Source: Deltaproteobacteria bacterium
Lineage (GTDB): Bacteria; Myxococcota; Polyangia; Haliangiales; Haliangiaceae
DNA: 27,733 nt
Assembly: GCA_018262455.1 (NCBI GenBank)
Contig: JAGSPR010000046.1
Location: 1-27,733, forward strand
Reading direction: 5' to 3'
Shown: one piece after another, positions 18,277 to 26,714 of the stretch
How positions within the stretch are numbered: position 1 is the stretch's first letter
Layout: each line of letters opens with the position of its first letter
Translations under genes and position numbers: made by a program
The notes under the pieces: generated by a model
Seen by the model: only the letters and a program-made list of their open reading frames with translations
Databases searched by the model: none
What the model was told of the DNA's origin: nothing

Positions 18277-18288
18277 CCGAGCGCTCGG
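18277..18288. promoter_or_regulatory. 12-bp perfect palindrome upstream of fcl
   Basis: The sequence CCGAGCGCTCGG is its own reverse complement, and the flanking GGA/CCC extends the symmetry imperfectly. It lies about 77 bp upstream of the chosen fcl start and 46 bp upstream of the pilin-like relic on the other strand. It could be an operator, but a palindrome of this size can occur by chance in GC-rich DNA. The rest of 17769-18364 holds only the relic described and no other gene. Confidence 0.25.
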
Positions 18289-18364
18289 CCCCGGTTAGCT
18301 CGATGACCTGGTGACGACACTTGTTTCGGTCATGCGGGCGAACTGGTGTAAGCTCCACCACGCT

Positions 18365-19309
18365 GTGAGCGGGTTCGCGTGGTCAGACAAGCGCGTCCTC
18401 GTCACCGGCGGTGGCGGGTTCTTCGGCAGCTTCGTGGTGGACGAGCTGAGGCGCCGCGGCGCACAGCACGTGTTCGTGCCGCGCAGCCGCGACTACGACC
18501 TGGTTGACCGCGAGGCATGTCGCCGGGCGATCGTCGACAGCAAGCCCGACATCGTGTTTCACCTCGCCGCGCGCGTCGGTGGCATCGGAGCCAACCGGGA
18601 CAGCCCGGGGCGGTTCCTGTTCGACAACGCGATGATGGGGCTGCAGATGCTCGAGGAGTGTCGGCTCGCGAACGTCGCAAAGACCATCGTCGCCGGGACG
18701 ATCTGCGCGTATCCGAAGTTCGCGCCGATCCCGTTCCGCGAGGACGACCTCTGGAACGGCTATCCCGAGGAGACCAACGCGCCCTACGGGATCGCCAAGA
18801 AGCTGTTGCTGGTCCAGTCGCAAGCGTACCGCGATCAATACGGCATGAACAGCCTCGTGCTGTTCCCGGTCAACATGTACGGGCCGCGCGACAACTTCGA
18901 TCTGCGCACCTCGCACGTGATCCCCGCGATGATCCGGAAGTTCGTGACTGCGCGCGAGGCCGGTCACGCCGACGTCACGCTGTGGGGCGATGGCTCGCCA
19001 ACCCGCGAGTTCATCTACGCCGCGGATGCCGCCGAGGGCATGATCCTCGCGGCCGAGCGGTACGACTCGAGCGATCCGGTCAACCTCGGCAGCGGCACCG
19101 AGATCTCGATCAAGGCTCTCGCGACCCAGATCGCCAGCGTGATCGGGTTCACCGGACGCGTGATCTGGGACACCCAGCAACCGAACGGCCAGCCGCGGCG
19201 TCTCCTCGACGTGACCCGCGCGCGCGAGCGGTTCGGATTCACCGCGCGTACGTCGTTCGCTGATGGCCTGCGCAGCACCGTCGCGTGGTATCTGCAGCAA
19301 CCTCGATGA
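18365..19309 (+). CDS. fcl: GDP-L-fucose synthase-like NAD(P)-dependent epimerase/reductase
   Basis: An extended SDR enzyme. I favour the GTG at 18365 (314 residues), which puts [14 protein letters not shown] close to the N-terminus as usual; an ATG at 18332 and GTG at 18311 are also in frame. It has [13 protein letters not shown], the [14 protein letters not shown] segment, YGIAKK (Tyr/Lys pair) and [13 protein letters not shown]-fucose synthases as I know them have Ser-Ser-Cys where this has Thr-Ile-Cys, a change also seen in annotated relatives. With gmd directly downstream (4-nt ATGA overlap), conversion of GDP-4-keto-6-deoxymannose to GDP-L-fucose is the likely role. Confidence 0.87.
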   Translation: MSGFAWSDKRVLVTGGGGFFGSFVVDELRRRGAQHVFVPRSRDYDLVDREACRRAIVDSKPDIVFHLAARVGGIGANRDSPGRFLFDNAMMGLQMLEECRLANVAKTIVAGTICAYPKFAPIPFREDDLWNGYPEETNAPYGIAKKLLLVQSQAYRDQYGMNSLVLFPVNMYGPRDNFDLRTSHVIPAMIRKFVTAREAGHADVTLWGDGSPTREFIYAADAAEGMILAAERYDSSDPVNLGSGTEISIKALATQIASVIGFTGRVIWDTQQPNGQPRRLLDVTRARERFGFTARTSFADGLRSTVAWYLQQPR

Positions 19310-20310
19310 AGAAGGCTCTGATTACCGGGATCACCGGCCAGGATGGTTCGTACCTCGCCCAGCTGTTGCTCACCAAGGGCTATGAAGTCCACGGCATCGT
19401 CCGGCGCTCGAGCTCGTTCAACACCGAGCGGCTCGACGGGATCTACCAGGATCCCCACGTCGCCAACTACAAGCTGCGACTTCACTATGGCGATCTCGAG
19501 GACGGCAGTGCGCTCGCGAATCTGGTCCGGAAGATCGCGCCCGACGAGCTCTACAACCTCGCCGCCCAGAGCCACGTCCGCGTCAGCTTCGATGTCCCCG
19601 AGTACACGGTGTCGACGGTCGCGCTCGGCACGTTGCGGCTGCTCGAGGCCGTGCGCCAGTTGGGCTCGGCGTGTCGGTTCTATCAGGCGTCGTCGAGCGA
19701 GATGTTCGGATCGTCGCCTCCGCCGCAGAACGAGCACACGCTGTTCCAGCCGCGCAGCCCGTACGCGTGCGCCAAAGTGTTCGCGCACCAGCTGTGCCAG
19801 AATTATCGTGACGCCTACGGTCTGTTCGTCGCGTGCGGGATCCTGTTCAACCACGAGAGCCCCCGGCGCGGCATCCCGTTCGTCACGCGCAAGATCACGC
19901 GCGCCGCGGCGCGGATCAAGCACGGTCTCGACAAGAAGCTGTTCCTCGGCAACCTCGACGCCAAGCGCGACTGGGGCTTCGCGGGAGACTACGTCGAGGC
20001 GATGTGGCTGATGCTCCAGCAGGACAAGCCCGATGACTACGTGATCGCGACGGGCGAGGCATACTCGGTGCGCGACGTGCTCGATCTCTCCTTCGGCACG
20101 CTCGGCCTCGACTGGAGATCGTTCGTCGAGCTCGATCCGCGCTACCTCCGCCCGACCGAGGTCGACCACCTGTGCGGCGACATGACCAAGGCACGCGACA
20201 AGCTCGGGTGGAAACCCAAGGTCACGTTCAACCAACTGATCACGATGATGGTGACGGCCGACGAGGAGGACGTGCGGAGCACGCTCGCGGGCCGGGCGCC
20301 TTCGATGTAA
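19306..20310 (+). CDS. gmd: GDP-mannose 4,6-dehydratase
   Basis: A 334-residue extended SDR starting at the ATG at 19306, which overlaps the fcl stop. [35 protein letters not shown] and [14 protein letters not shown] are diagnostic of Gmd, followed by [15 protein letters not shown] and the Tyr/Lys pair in SPYACAKVF. The later [36 protein letters not shown] and [11 protein letters not shown] segments complete the family pattern. It makes GDP-4-keto-6-deoxy-D-mannose, the substrate of the fcl product. The stop is followed 7 bp later by a truncated glycosyltransferase start, so the original operon probably continued into glycan assembly. Confidence 0.97.
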   Translation: MKKALITGITGQDGSYLAQLLLTKGYEVHGIVRRSSSFNTERLDGIYQDPHVANYKLRLHYGDLEDGSALANLVRKIAPDELYNLAAQSHVRVSFDVPEYTVSTVALGTLRLLEAVRQLGSACRFYQASSSEMFGSSPPPQNEHTLFQPRSPYACAKVFAHQLCQNYRDAYGLFVACGILFNHESPRRGIPFVTRKITRAAARIKHGLDKKLFLGNLDAKRDWGFAGDYVEAMWLMLQQDKPDDYVIATGEAYSVRDVLDLSFGTLGLDWRSFVELDPRYLRPTEVDHLCGDMTKARDKLGWKPKVTFNQLITMMVTADEEDVRSTLAGRAPSM

Positions 20311-20317
20311 TCACGCC

Positions 20318-20368
20318 GTGGCGCGCCTTCGCTTCTCGATCGTCACGCCGTCGTACAACCACGGGCAG
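20318..20368 (+). pseudogene. Truncated start of a GT2 glycosyltransferase
   Basis: A GTG start 7 bp after gmd opens MARLRFSIVTPSYNHGQ, the typical first strand and nucleotide-binding segment of family 2 glycosyltransferases. After about 17 codons the sequence abruptly stops resembling the family, although the frame stays open to 20509. The breakpoint coincides with the place where an opposite-strand reading frame ends. This is the 5' stub of a lost gene that probably followed gmd. Confidence 0.65.
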
Positions 20369-20463
20369 CTCACGAGGTCGGCGCGCAACACCTGGTCCAG
20401 CGTGGGCGCCTTCGGCGCGATGACCGCTTCCTTCGGTGTTCTCTTCTTGGCAGTCTTCTTCAC
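20369..20463 (-). pseudogene. Truncated start of an unknown minus-strand gene
   Basis: The minus strand has a good Shine-Dalgarno (GAGGAG at 20472-20477) spaced before a GTG at 20463. It then reads VKKTAKKRTPKEAVIAPKA followed by PTLDQVLRADLVS, a plausible basic N-terminus. Beyond about 20369 the sequence is the antisense of the glycosyltransferase stub, so the gene is broken there. The start signals look authentic; the family is unknown. Confidence 0.5.
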
Positions 20464-20486
20464 GGCGGCTTCTCCTCGTCAAAGAG

Positions 20487-20506
20487 CCCCGAGAATTCTC
20501 TCGGGG
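20487..20506. promoter_or_regulatory. 8-bp stem hairpin upstream of the truncated minus-strand gene
   Basis: CCCCGAGA, a 4-nt ATTC loop, then TCTCGGGG form a perfect stem-loop. It lies just upstream of the ribosome-binding site of the broken minus-strand gene, in what would be its leader, and there is no T-run on either side to make a classic terminator. A weaker hairpin (GAGGG-TGCC-CCCTC) lies at 20562-20575. The remaining sequence of 20507-20602 shows no gene and should contain the promoter of the next plus-strand gene. Confidence 0.45.
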
Positions 20507-20602
20507 TGAGGTGGCCGCCACCTGGATTTCAACAGAGGTCGGGACTCCGCTCCGTCGGATGGAGGGTGCCCCCTCGCGCGCTGCTTGCAGTACAGTTGAC
20601 TG

Positions 20603-22726
20603 ATGCTGATCAAGACCTTCAGCGTGATCGTGGTAGCCCGAGACTCGAGCAGCACGATCGAGCCCGCGCTTCGAGCGCTCGCGCAGCAGACGTTCCCCGC
20701 CGCCGAGTTCGAGTGCATCGTCGTCGACGATGCCTCGCCGGACGGCGCGCAGCGATTCCTCGAGGACGCGTCGACGCCGTTCGAGCTCAAGGTCATTCGT
20801 AACGCGGTCGCGCTCGGGGAAGGCGCATCGCGAAATGCCGCGATCGCCGCGAGCGCCGGTAAGTTCGTTGTCTTGCTCGGCGCGAACATGGTCCCCTCGG
20901 CGACTTGGCTCCAGACGTACGCCGAGCGCGCCTGCGGACCGGGCCCCTCTGTGCTGTCGGGGCAGCGGCTGCACATCGCCGACAACGGCCGTTCATACTC
21001 GCAGCAAGAGCTCGAATCGGCCGCGAAGCCCGGGCTGTACCCGGACCGCTTCTTCCCAGCGCTCGAGCGCCAGCTCGGCCCTTTGATGGAGGCGAAGCCC
21101 GACAGCCTGGTGTGTGCCTACTCGCTGCTCGGGGCGAACGTGGCAGTCCGCAGGGATCTATTCGACGCGACGTCCGGATTCAACCCGTCCCTGACCGACG
21201 CAAGCGAGGTCGAGCTGGGCGTTCGGCTCTGGGAAGTCGGAGCCACGTTCGGTCGCGTTGACGCCGACACGTACAGCTTCGCGAAGGCGACGCCGCCGTG
21301 GATGACCGCGCCGGCTCACAGTGCGCTGTTTCGCCGCCATCCGTACTTCGCCGTGATGTTCATGAACTTCTGGGCGCACTACCACGGCGAGGGCAGATCG
21401 CCGCCGAGTCCCTACGATTCGCTGCTTTCGGTCGCCGATGCAGCGACCCACGGGGCCGACTTTCCGCTCGCCGGCGCGTACGAGCGCATCTTCGGCGTGC
21501 CGTCTCCGGAAGGCACGCACTGCGATCTCAAGACGACGCGTGAGCTGCTGGCGTCCGAGTGGAGCGACCTGTCGCTCAGCAAGCTCGACCAGCACTTCGA
21601 CCACGCTCTCGCGCGCGGCGTCTTCTATCGACGAGTGAACGAGGTCGACGAATTCAACCCGCTTCATTTCTTCAACTGGCTCAACGACTGCACCCCGGTG
21701 ATTGGCTTCGTGCTCGAAGCCGTCTGCAAGGATCCACCGCCCTTCATCCTGACGCCATCGCCGCGGACGAAGGTGACTGGCCACTACGAGGTGACGGTCG
21801 ACGCGAAGGACATGAACATGTCGTGGCGCGGCGCGACCCTCACGATCCCGCTGCCGATCCCACACCAGTGCCAGACCGAGCTATCGATCCACGGGTGCCA
21901 GCCGCCGGAGCTGCTGCAGTACATCAACCGATCCAAGTACCTCATCGAGCTGCCGATCGAGCAATTGCCGAAACGCGACGACAGCTTCCTCGTCAAGTAT
22001 CACTACTCGTTCCTGAGCCCGAAGACGATGGCGGTCACGCCCGGCGATACGACGGGCGGGCCTCCCAAGGCCGAGGATAGAGATCACTCCATCCCCGACG
22101 CATACCTCGAGCGCGCCCAGCGAATCCTGCAGCACCTCGAGGTCGACCGCTGCGCACCGAGAGACGCCGCGAGGAGGATTTTCGAGTGGCTCCAGAGCAA
22201 TATGATAGTCTATGCGTCTGGCAATCAGTCCTACTGCGATAGCTTCGATACCGGAGTGGGACTTTGTGCGGACCTGATGCAGATCTTCGTGAATCTCTGT
22301 CGGCTATCCGGAATCCCGGCTCGTCCCCGCGTCGGGATTGTGTACTGGGGCGGAGACAAGACACTCGAGCGTCAGGTCCTTGAACAGCGGTGCCTTGGCT
22401 ACTGCCCGCTCTCGCACGTGTGGGCCGAGTTCTGTTCCGAGGAGCACCTCTGGATCCCGGTCGAGATTCCAGGATACGCCCCGCGGCGCTATTCTGCTGC
22501 CAACGTGCCCGACCTCGCGACGCGGCAGAAGTACATCCAGGTGCCGAACCTCGTCACGAACGACCTGTTCGGGCACGTGGCGCATTACCGCGTGTACGCG
22601 ACGCCTCAGGTAGATTCCACGACCGGGGTGTCGTTCGAGGACCCACACGATCGGTCCTGGCAAGAGCGCCTCAATGCTCGGAGTGTGTACCGATTCTCGG
22701 CGGAGTACGCTCACGAGCACAGCTGA
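20603..22726 (+). CDS. GT2-like / transglutaminase-like fusion protein
   Basis: A 707-residue protein. Residues about 5-260 look like a GT-A family 2 glycosyltransferase: FSVIVVARDSSSTIEPALRA, VVDDASPD (D42/D43), a GASRNAAIAASAG segment and SEVELGVRLWEVG near 201. The DxD position reads LLGANMVP (93-95 Gly-Ala-Asn), so both metal-binding Asp are missing. A middle region (about 270-480) matches nothing I know. Residues about 495-670 look transglutaminase/protease-like: GVGLCADLMQIFVNLCRLSG with C555, SHVWAEF with H605, and WIPVE where E621 takes the usual Asp place. No signal peptide or membrane segment. A gene 16 bp downstream suggests joint function. Confidence 0.78.
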   Translation: MLIKTFSVIVVARDSSSTIEPALRALAQQTFPAAEFECIVVDDASPDGAQRFLEDASTPFELKVIRNAVALGEGASRNAAIAASAGKFVVLLGANMVPSATWLQTYAERACGPGPSVLSGQRLHIADNGRSYSQQELESAAKPGLYPDRFFPALERQLGPLMEAKPDSLVCAYSLLGANVAVRRDLFDATSGFNPSLTDASEVELGVRLWEVGATFGRVDADTYSFAKATPPWMTAPAHSALFRRHPYFAVMFMNFWAHYHGEGRSPPSPYDSLLSVADAATHGADFPLAGAYERIFGVPSPEGTHCDLKTTRELLASEWSDLSLSKLDQHFDHALARGVFYRRVNEVDEFNPLHFFNWLNDCTPVIGFVLEAVCKDPPPFILTPSPRTKVTGHYEVTVDAKDMNMSWRGATLTIPLPIPHQCQTELSIHGCQPPELLQYINRSKYLIELPIEQLPKRDDSFLVKYHYSFLSPKTMAVTPGDTTGGPPKAEDRDHSIPDAYLERAQRILQHLEVDRCAPRDAARRIFEWLQSNMIVYASGNQSYCDSFDTGVGLCADLMQIFVNLCRLSGIPARPRVGIVYWGGDKTLERQVLEQRCLGYCPLSHVWAEFCSEEHLWIPVEIPGYAPRRYSAANVPDLATRQKYIQVPNLVTNDLFGHVAHYRVYATPQVDSTTGVSFEDPHDRSWQERLNARSVYRFSAEYAHEHS

Positions 22727-22742
22727 TGATCGGGAGAATGTC

Positions 22743-23888
22743 GTGAACAAGACTGTACTGGGACTCATTATCTCGAAGCCGTCGTCAGCTGGCGTGCTGC
22801 GCGGCATCATCGAAACGAATCCAAATCTGAAAGCCTCGCTCGTCCTCGTGGTCGATCGAGGCACGTTCGGAAATTCGTTCGAATTCTGCCACGACCACTT
22901 CGAAGACGTCACTTATCTCCGCTGCATTGGCGATGTCACCGATCGCTTGCCGCGCGTCGAGTCGCACGAGCTGCTCAGGCATCTCATGCCCAACTTCGAA
23001 GGAATCTCGCTGTGGAGAAACCTCACGATGGCCCTGGCCTGGGCCCAGAACATGGACTCGCTCATCTTCTGGGATGACGATCAGTATCCGATAGCGCCGA
23101 GCGACGGCCGCGATTTCTTCGAACCGTTTCTGAAACCGCTCGACGAGGGATACGACCTCACGACGTGCCGCGTGTACGGCAACCGCGTGGCGACCTCGCG
23201 CGAGGTGAAGCACTGCTTCGATAACAAGGCACTCGCGATCCTCGAGGAAGCCCTGCTGCTCTGCAACGAGGTGGCGTATCCTGGGATGTTCACGGACAGC
23301 GACTCCGTGTTCGTCGGCATGGACAGAGAGCCAACCGTCCCGATCTTCCGGTTCGGCAACAAGCTCGACATGATCCTGGGCGGCAGCTGCGCGAACAACC
23401 TGCACAGTGACCTCCCGCCGCACCATCAGATCTTGAACTTCACGGGCGAGCGCTTTGCGCGCGGTTGCGACGTGTTCTTCAGCACCGCATTCCGCAAGAT
23501 GAAGCTCAAGCTGGTCGACGGCGCGTACTTCCACGACTCGTTCAGCGCGATCACGTACGAGAAGGGCATGAACTGGAAGACGGCGAAGCTGCTCCCGATG
23601 CCCCCGACGCCACACGAGACCACCATCAGAATGTTCCGGCAGGTCGTCAAGGGCTGGCTAGCATACGCGCCGCTGCTCATGCTGCTCGCGTGCCCCGATG
23701 ACTGGAAGGAGCGGCTGGAGCGCGTGAAGAGCATCTTGCGTCAGCTCTCGCCGCCGTACGACGAGTATTCCTACTGTTTCGAGAAGTTCTTCGAGCGACT
23801 TCCGGAGGATTACCGGCGATACGTCGACGTGCTCGACGCGTGGCCCTCGTTTCGCACCGAGATCCGAAACTCGCTCGTCTCGCGCTGA
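22743..23888 (+). CDS. Putative glycosyltransferase with DDD motif, unknown family
   Basis: About 381 residues from the GTG at 22743, which has GGGAG upstream; the frame is open further up but overlaps the previous gene. The sequence has a GT-A-like layout: a beta strand VLGLIISKPSSAG, a helix with LWRNLTMALAWAQ, then LIFWDDDQYPI (D111-D113), a DxD-type metal/nucleotide-sugar site. A later segment RGCDVFFSTAF and VDGAYFHDSF (about 240-267) resemble the acceptor region of such enzymes. No transmembrane segment. I cannot name the family. Being in one transcript with the DxD-less fusion protein, it may supply the sugar-transfer activity. Confidence 0.72.
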   Translation: MNKTVLGLIISKPSSAGVLRGIIETNPNLKASLVLVVDRGTFGNSFEFCHDHFEDVTYLRCIGDVTDRLPRVESHELLRHLMPNFEGISLWRNLTMALAWAQNMDSLIFWDDDQYPIAPSDGRDFFEPFLKPLDEGYDLTTCRVYGNRVATSREVKHCFDNKALAILEEALLLCNEVAYPGMFTDSDSVFVGMDREPTVPIFRFGNKLDMILGGSCANNLHSDLPPHHQILNFTGERFARGCDVFFSTAFRKMKLKLVDGAYFHDSFSAITYEKGMNWKTAKLLPMPPTPHETTIRMFRQVVKGWLAYAPLLMLLACPDDWKERLERVKSILRQLSPPYDEYSYCFEKFFERLPEDYRRYVDVLDAWPSFRTEIRNSLVSR

Positions 23889-23908
23889 TCTCAAGCGAGC
23901 CAGCGGTG

Positions 23909-24757
23909 TCAGCGGGTGCTGCGAGCTACGTGGACCCCGGCGCCGATCACCAGTAGCATGCCGACGACCGCGAGCACGCGTAACTCTTCTCCCCACGCGA
24001 CCACGCCGACGATCACCGCGACGACCGGATCGATGAAGGAGAGGACCGCCGTGCGTGCGCTGCCGATCCGGTGGAGGCCGCTCGCGTATGCGACCCCGGC
24101 GGCAAGGCCGAGGAGCAGCGACCCGAGGAGCATCAGCCCGAGCGTCTTCGCCGTGAACTCTCCGAGGTGGCCGATCGCGAACGGCGCCATGGCCACCGCG
24201 ACGATCATCGACGGGTACGATGCCACGCCCCACGGCCCGATCCGCGCCGTGAGGCTGCGCATCGTGAACGTGCTGCCGGCGAAGCAAACCGCGGAGATCA
24301 GGCCGAGTGTCACGCCCACGAACACGCCAGTCGGAGGCGCGGACCACGGTGCGACCAGGAGCACCAGCCCGGCGAGGGCGACGAGCGTGGCGGCCCACGC
24401 GCCGCGCACGACGGTGCCCTCGATCCACGGCGCCGCGATCGCGACCAGGAGCGGCCCGAGGTAGTGCGTCAGCACCGCGATCGCGACCGTGGTGTGTGCC
24501 ATCGCGCCGAACAGGGCGCCGGTATTGCCGGCGTCCATGGCCGCCTGTGTGATCACCAATGCGACGGTCTTGCGATCCCACACCGCAGGGCCCTGCAGAT
24601 GCTTGCCGCGGAGCGCGATCGGTAACGCACCCAAGCCCATCACGGCATACAGGAACGGCGTGGTCACCGTCGCGGGCAACCCGATGGGCCGCAGGAACAA
24701 GCTCCACATGCCCCACGAAGCCGCAGCGGCGGTCACCAAGAGTACGCCGGCGAACAT
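23909..24757 (-). CDS. EamA/DMT-superfamily transporter
   Basis: A 282-residue integral membrane protein with about ten hydrophobic helices in two similar halves, the EamA pattern: MFAGVLLVTAAAASWGMWSL and AMDAGNTGALFGAMAHTTVA in the first half, VGVTLGLISAVCFAGSTFTM and RTAVLSFIDPVVAVIVGVVAWGE in the second, the latter being a signature of the family's last helices. Probably a drug/metabolite or amino-acid exporter; substrate unknown. It is convergent with the glycosyltransferase gene (21-bp gap), and 28 bp downstream of the mutarotase-like gene, with which it may be co-transcribed. Confidence 0.95.
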   Translation of the reverse strand: MFAGVLLVTAAAASWGMWSLFLRPIGLPATVTTPFLYAVMGLGALPIALRGKHLQGPAVWDRKTVALVITQAAMDAGNTGALFGAMAHTTVAIAVLTHYLGPLLVAIAAPWIEGTVVRGAWAATLVALAGLVLLVAPWSAPPTGVFVGVTLGLISAVCFAGSTFTMRSLTARIGPWGVASYPSMIVAVAMAPFAIGHLGEFTAKTLGLMLLGSLLLGLAAGVAYASGLHRIGSARTAVLSFIDPVVAVIVGVVAWGEELRVLAVVGMLLVIGAGVHVARSTR

Positions 24758-24785
24758 CTGAGTCAGACCACCATGGTCGGCCGAT

Positions 24786-25298
24786 TCAGTCCAGGTGAAA
24801 GATCTCCTCGCTCTCGGTCCAGGCTTCTTTCTTGGCCGCGGCCTGCGGCAGCGGGATCAGACACGGATCAGTCTCTTTCATCCAACGCTGCGTCTCGGGA
24901 TCTGCGGCCATCTTGGCCAGATCGGTATCGATGTCGTCTCCGGTGTATTCGACGTAATTGAAGAGGAAATACTGATCTCCAATCTTCTGGAGATAGATGT
25001 TGAAGTTCTGGAAATGTGATTTGGTGATCTGAGTGGTCACCGCCGGCCACGGGTGCGCATGAAGGTTCTTGTAGTACTCGAGCTTCTCAGGCTTCACGCC
25101 GGTAACGAGGCCGTAGCGGACCACCTTGTGGGGCTTGGCCGGCGCAGCGGGCGCCGACGGAGCGGCACGACCTTCCGGAGCAGCAGTAGCGACCGGAGCA
25201 GCAGGTGCGACCGGCGGAACGTCGGCGTTCTTCCTGGACGCCTGATTGTCGCAAGACAGCCCAAGAACCAGCAGCAATCCGAAGACGGTACCCCTCAT
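24786..25298 (-). CDS. Exported L-rhamnose mutarotase-like lipoprotein
   Basis: About 170 residues from the ATG at 25298, which gives MRGTVFGLLLVLGLSCDNQ with lipobox Cys at 16; an open extension upstream to 25370 is not used. An Ala/Pro-rich linker (about 28-57) precedes a domain (about 60-170) like the L-rhamnose mutarotase (RhaM, DUF718) fold: RYGLVTGVKPEKLEYYKNLH (Y76, H80), HPWPAVTTQI, NFNIYLQKIGDQYFLFNYVE, ETQRWMKETDPCLIPLP and ESEEIFHLD. RhaM relatives as I know them are cytoplasmic and interconvert sugar anomers; a lipid anchor is unusual. Possibly acts on a sugar in the periplasm. Confidence 0.82.
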   Translation of the reverse strand: MRGTVFGLLLVLGLSCDNQASRKNADVPPVAPAAPVATAAPEGRAAPSAPAAPAKPHKVVRYGLVTGVKPEKLEYYKNLHAHPWPAVTTQITKSHFQNFNIYLQKIGDQYFLFNYVEYTGDDIDTDLAKMAADPETQRWMKETDPCLIPLPQAAAKKEAWTESEEIFHLD

Positions 25299-25368
25299 CT
25301 CTTGAGTGTACTTCGAACCGTTTCCATCGGGGCATGCAGGGTGGTCGGAGTCGAGATAGGATCGCACC

Positions 25369-26538
25369 ATGGATCTTACCGCGCCTGCATCGACGCTCGA
25401 TCAGTGGTCGCTCGATCCTGCCATGGTCCACCTGAACCACGGGTCGTTCGGTGGCTGTCCGCGCGCCGTTACCGCCGCGGCGAACGCGGCGCGCATCCGG
25501 CTCGAGGCCGCGCCGATGCGGTTCCTGTGGCTCGAATGGGAAGCTGCGCTCGCGGTCGTGCGCACGGCCCTCGCGACTTTCGTGCGGGCGCCGGCCGAGC
25601 GGCTCGTGTTCTTCCCGAATGGGACGACGGCGATCGCCAACGCGCTTGCGTCGGTGGAGCTCGGGGCCGGCGACGAGATCCTGACCACCGATCAGGCGTA
25701 TCCCTCGTGTGCGAATCAACTCGCGCGGCTCGCCGCGGCGCGCGGCGCGCGGCTCGTCACGGTGCCCGTCGCGATGCCGTACGACCCCGATGCCCTCGTC
25801 GACGCAATCGCGGGGGCCGTCACGCCGCGGACGCGCGTCGCCCTGCTCGATCACATTGCGAGCTTCAGCGCGATCCTGTTCCCGCTCGAGCGGATCGTGC
25901 CGGCGCTGATGGCGCAAGGGATCGCGGTGCTCGTCGACGGTGCGCACGCGCCCGGCCAGATCGATCTCGACATCGCCGCGCTCGGCGCGACCTGGTACGC
26001 GGGCACATCGCACAAGTGGCTGTGCGCCCCGAAGGGCAGCGCGTTCCTTGTGGCGACGCCGAGCATGCGCCCGATGGTCACGGCGATCGTGCCGCCGCCC
26101 GACGACCCCGCGAACCGACTCCACCAGGAGTTCGACTGGTGGGGCACCCACGATCCGAGCGCGCACCTCGCAGTGCCCACCGCGATCGAGACCGTCGGCA
26201 AGCTCGGGGGCGGCTGGCCGGCGGTGTATGCGCACAACCACGCGCTTGCGCTCGAACTCCGCCGCCGCGTGATCGACGGCCTGGGCGGCGGCTCGCGCCA
26301 CCTCCTCGCGCCCGACTCGGCGCTCGGCGCGATGGCTGCGATCCCGATCACGCTACCGCCCGGCACCACGCCGGTCGAGCTGCAGAACCGGCTGCTCGTC
26401 GACGACCTCGAGGTCGTCATCGTCGAGCACCACGGCACTGGACTCTTGCGCGTTTCCGCACAGCTCTACAACCACGCAGGCGAGGCCGACGTGCTGGTGC
26501 GCAAGATCCACGCGCTCGGCATCAAGCTGCACGCGTAG
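25369..26538 (+). CDS. Class V aminotransferase-fold PLP enzyme (isopenicillin N epimerase-like)
   Basis: A 389-residue protein starting at the ATG at 25369. The fold-type I PLP pattern is clear: MVHLNHGSFGGCPRAVTAA near the start, FFPNGTTAIANAL (81-93), VDGAHAPGQIDLD (189-201, D190) and the Schiff-base lysine K216 in GTSHKWLCAPKGSAFL. FDWWGTHDPSAHLAVPTAIE and a C-terminal RVSAQLYNHAGEAD are typical of the epimerase-like branch. Activity could be epimerase, cysteine-desulfurase-like or lyase. It is divergent from the mutarotase-like gene across about 70 bp. Confidence 0.93.
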   Translation: MDLTAPASTLDQWSLDPAMVHLNHGSFGGCPRAVTAAANAARIRLEAAPMRFLWLEWEAALAVVRTALATFVRAPAERLVFFPNGTTAIANALASVELGAGDEILTTDQAYPSCANQLARLAAARGARLVTVPVAMPYDPDALVDAIAGAVTPRTRVALLDHIASFSAILFPLERIVPALMAQGIAVLVDGAHAPGQIDLDIAALGATWYAGTSHKWLCAPKGSAFLVATPSMRPMVTAIVPPPDDPANRLHQEFDWWGTHDPSAHLAVPTAIETVGKLGGGWPAVYAHNHALALELRRRVIDGLGGGSRHLLAPDSALGAMAAIPITLPPGTTPVELQNRLLVDDLEVVIVEHHGTGLLRVSAQLYNHAGEADVLVRKIHALGIKLHA

Positions 26539-26546
26539 GATCGAAC

Positions 26547-26636
26547 CTGGTGTTCCTGATCCCGCTGTTCATCGATGCGATTGGCGTGCGCATTGCGGCC
26601 GCCGTCCACAAGACCTCGGCGGGCGACTCGGTCTGA
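26547..26636 (+). other. Short hydrophobic reading frame, possible 3' gene remnant
   Basis: Just after the aminotransferase stop, one frame reads LVFLIPLFIDAIGVRIAAAV and ends with HKTSAGDSV and a stop. The amphipathic hydrophobic stretch is like the end of a membrane protein, and 26539-26714 otherwise holds nothing I can recognise. It could be a leftover C-terminus or a chance frame; there is no strong start signal. Confidence 0.25.
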
Positions 26637-26714
26637 AATCAGAAGATCGGGTGGGTGTTCATCATCGGAATCGGTGTGTTACGATCACAATCCGAACTCA
26701 ACTTGAGGCACGAG

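Noticed and set aside
18311..18364. Extended N-terminus of the fcl gene
   Set aside because: The added residues are not like the family's N-terminus, though alternative starts at 18311 and 18332 cannot be fully excluded.
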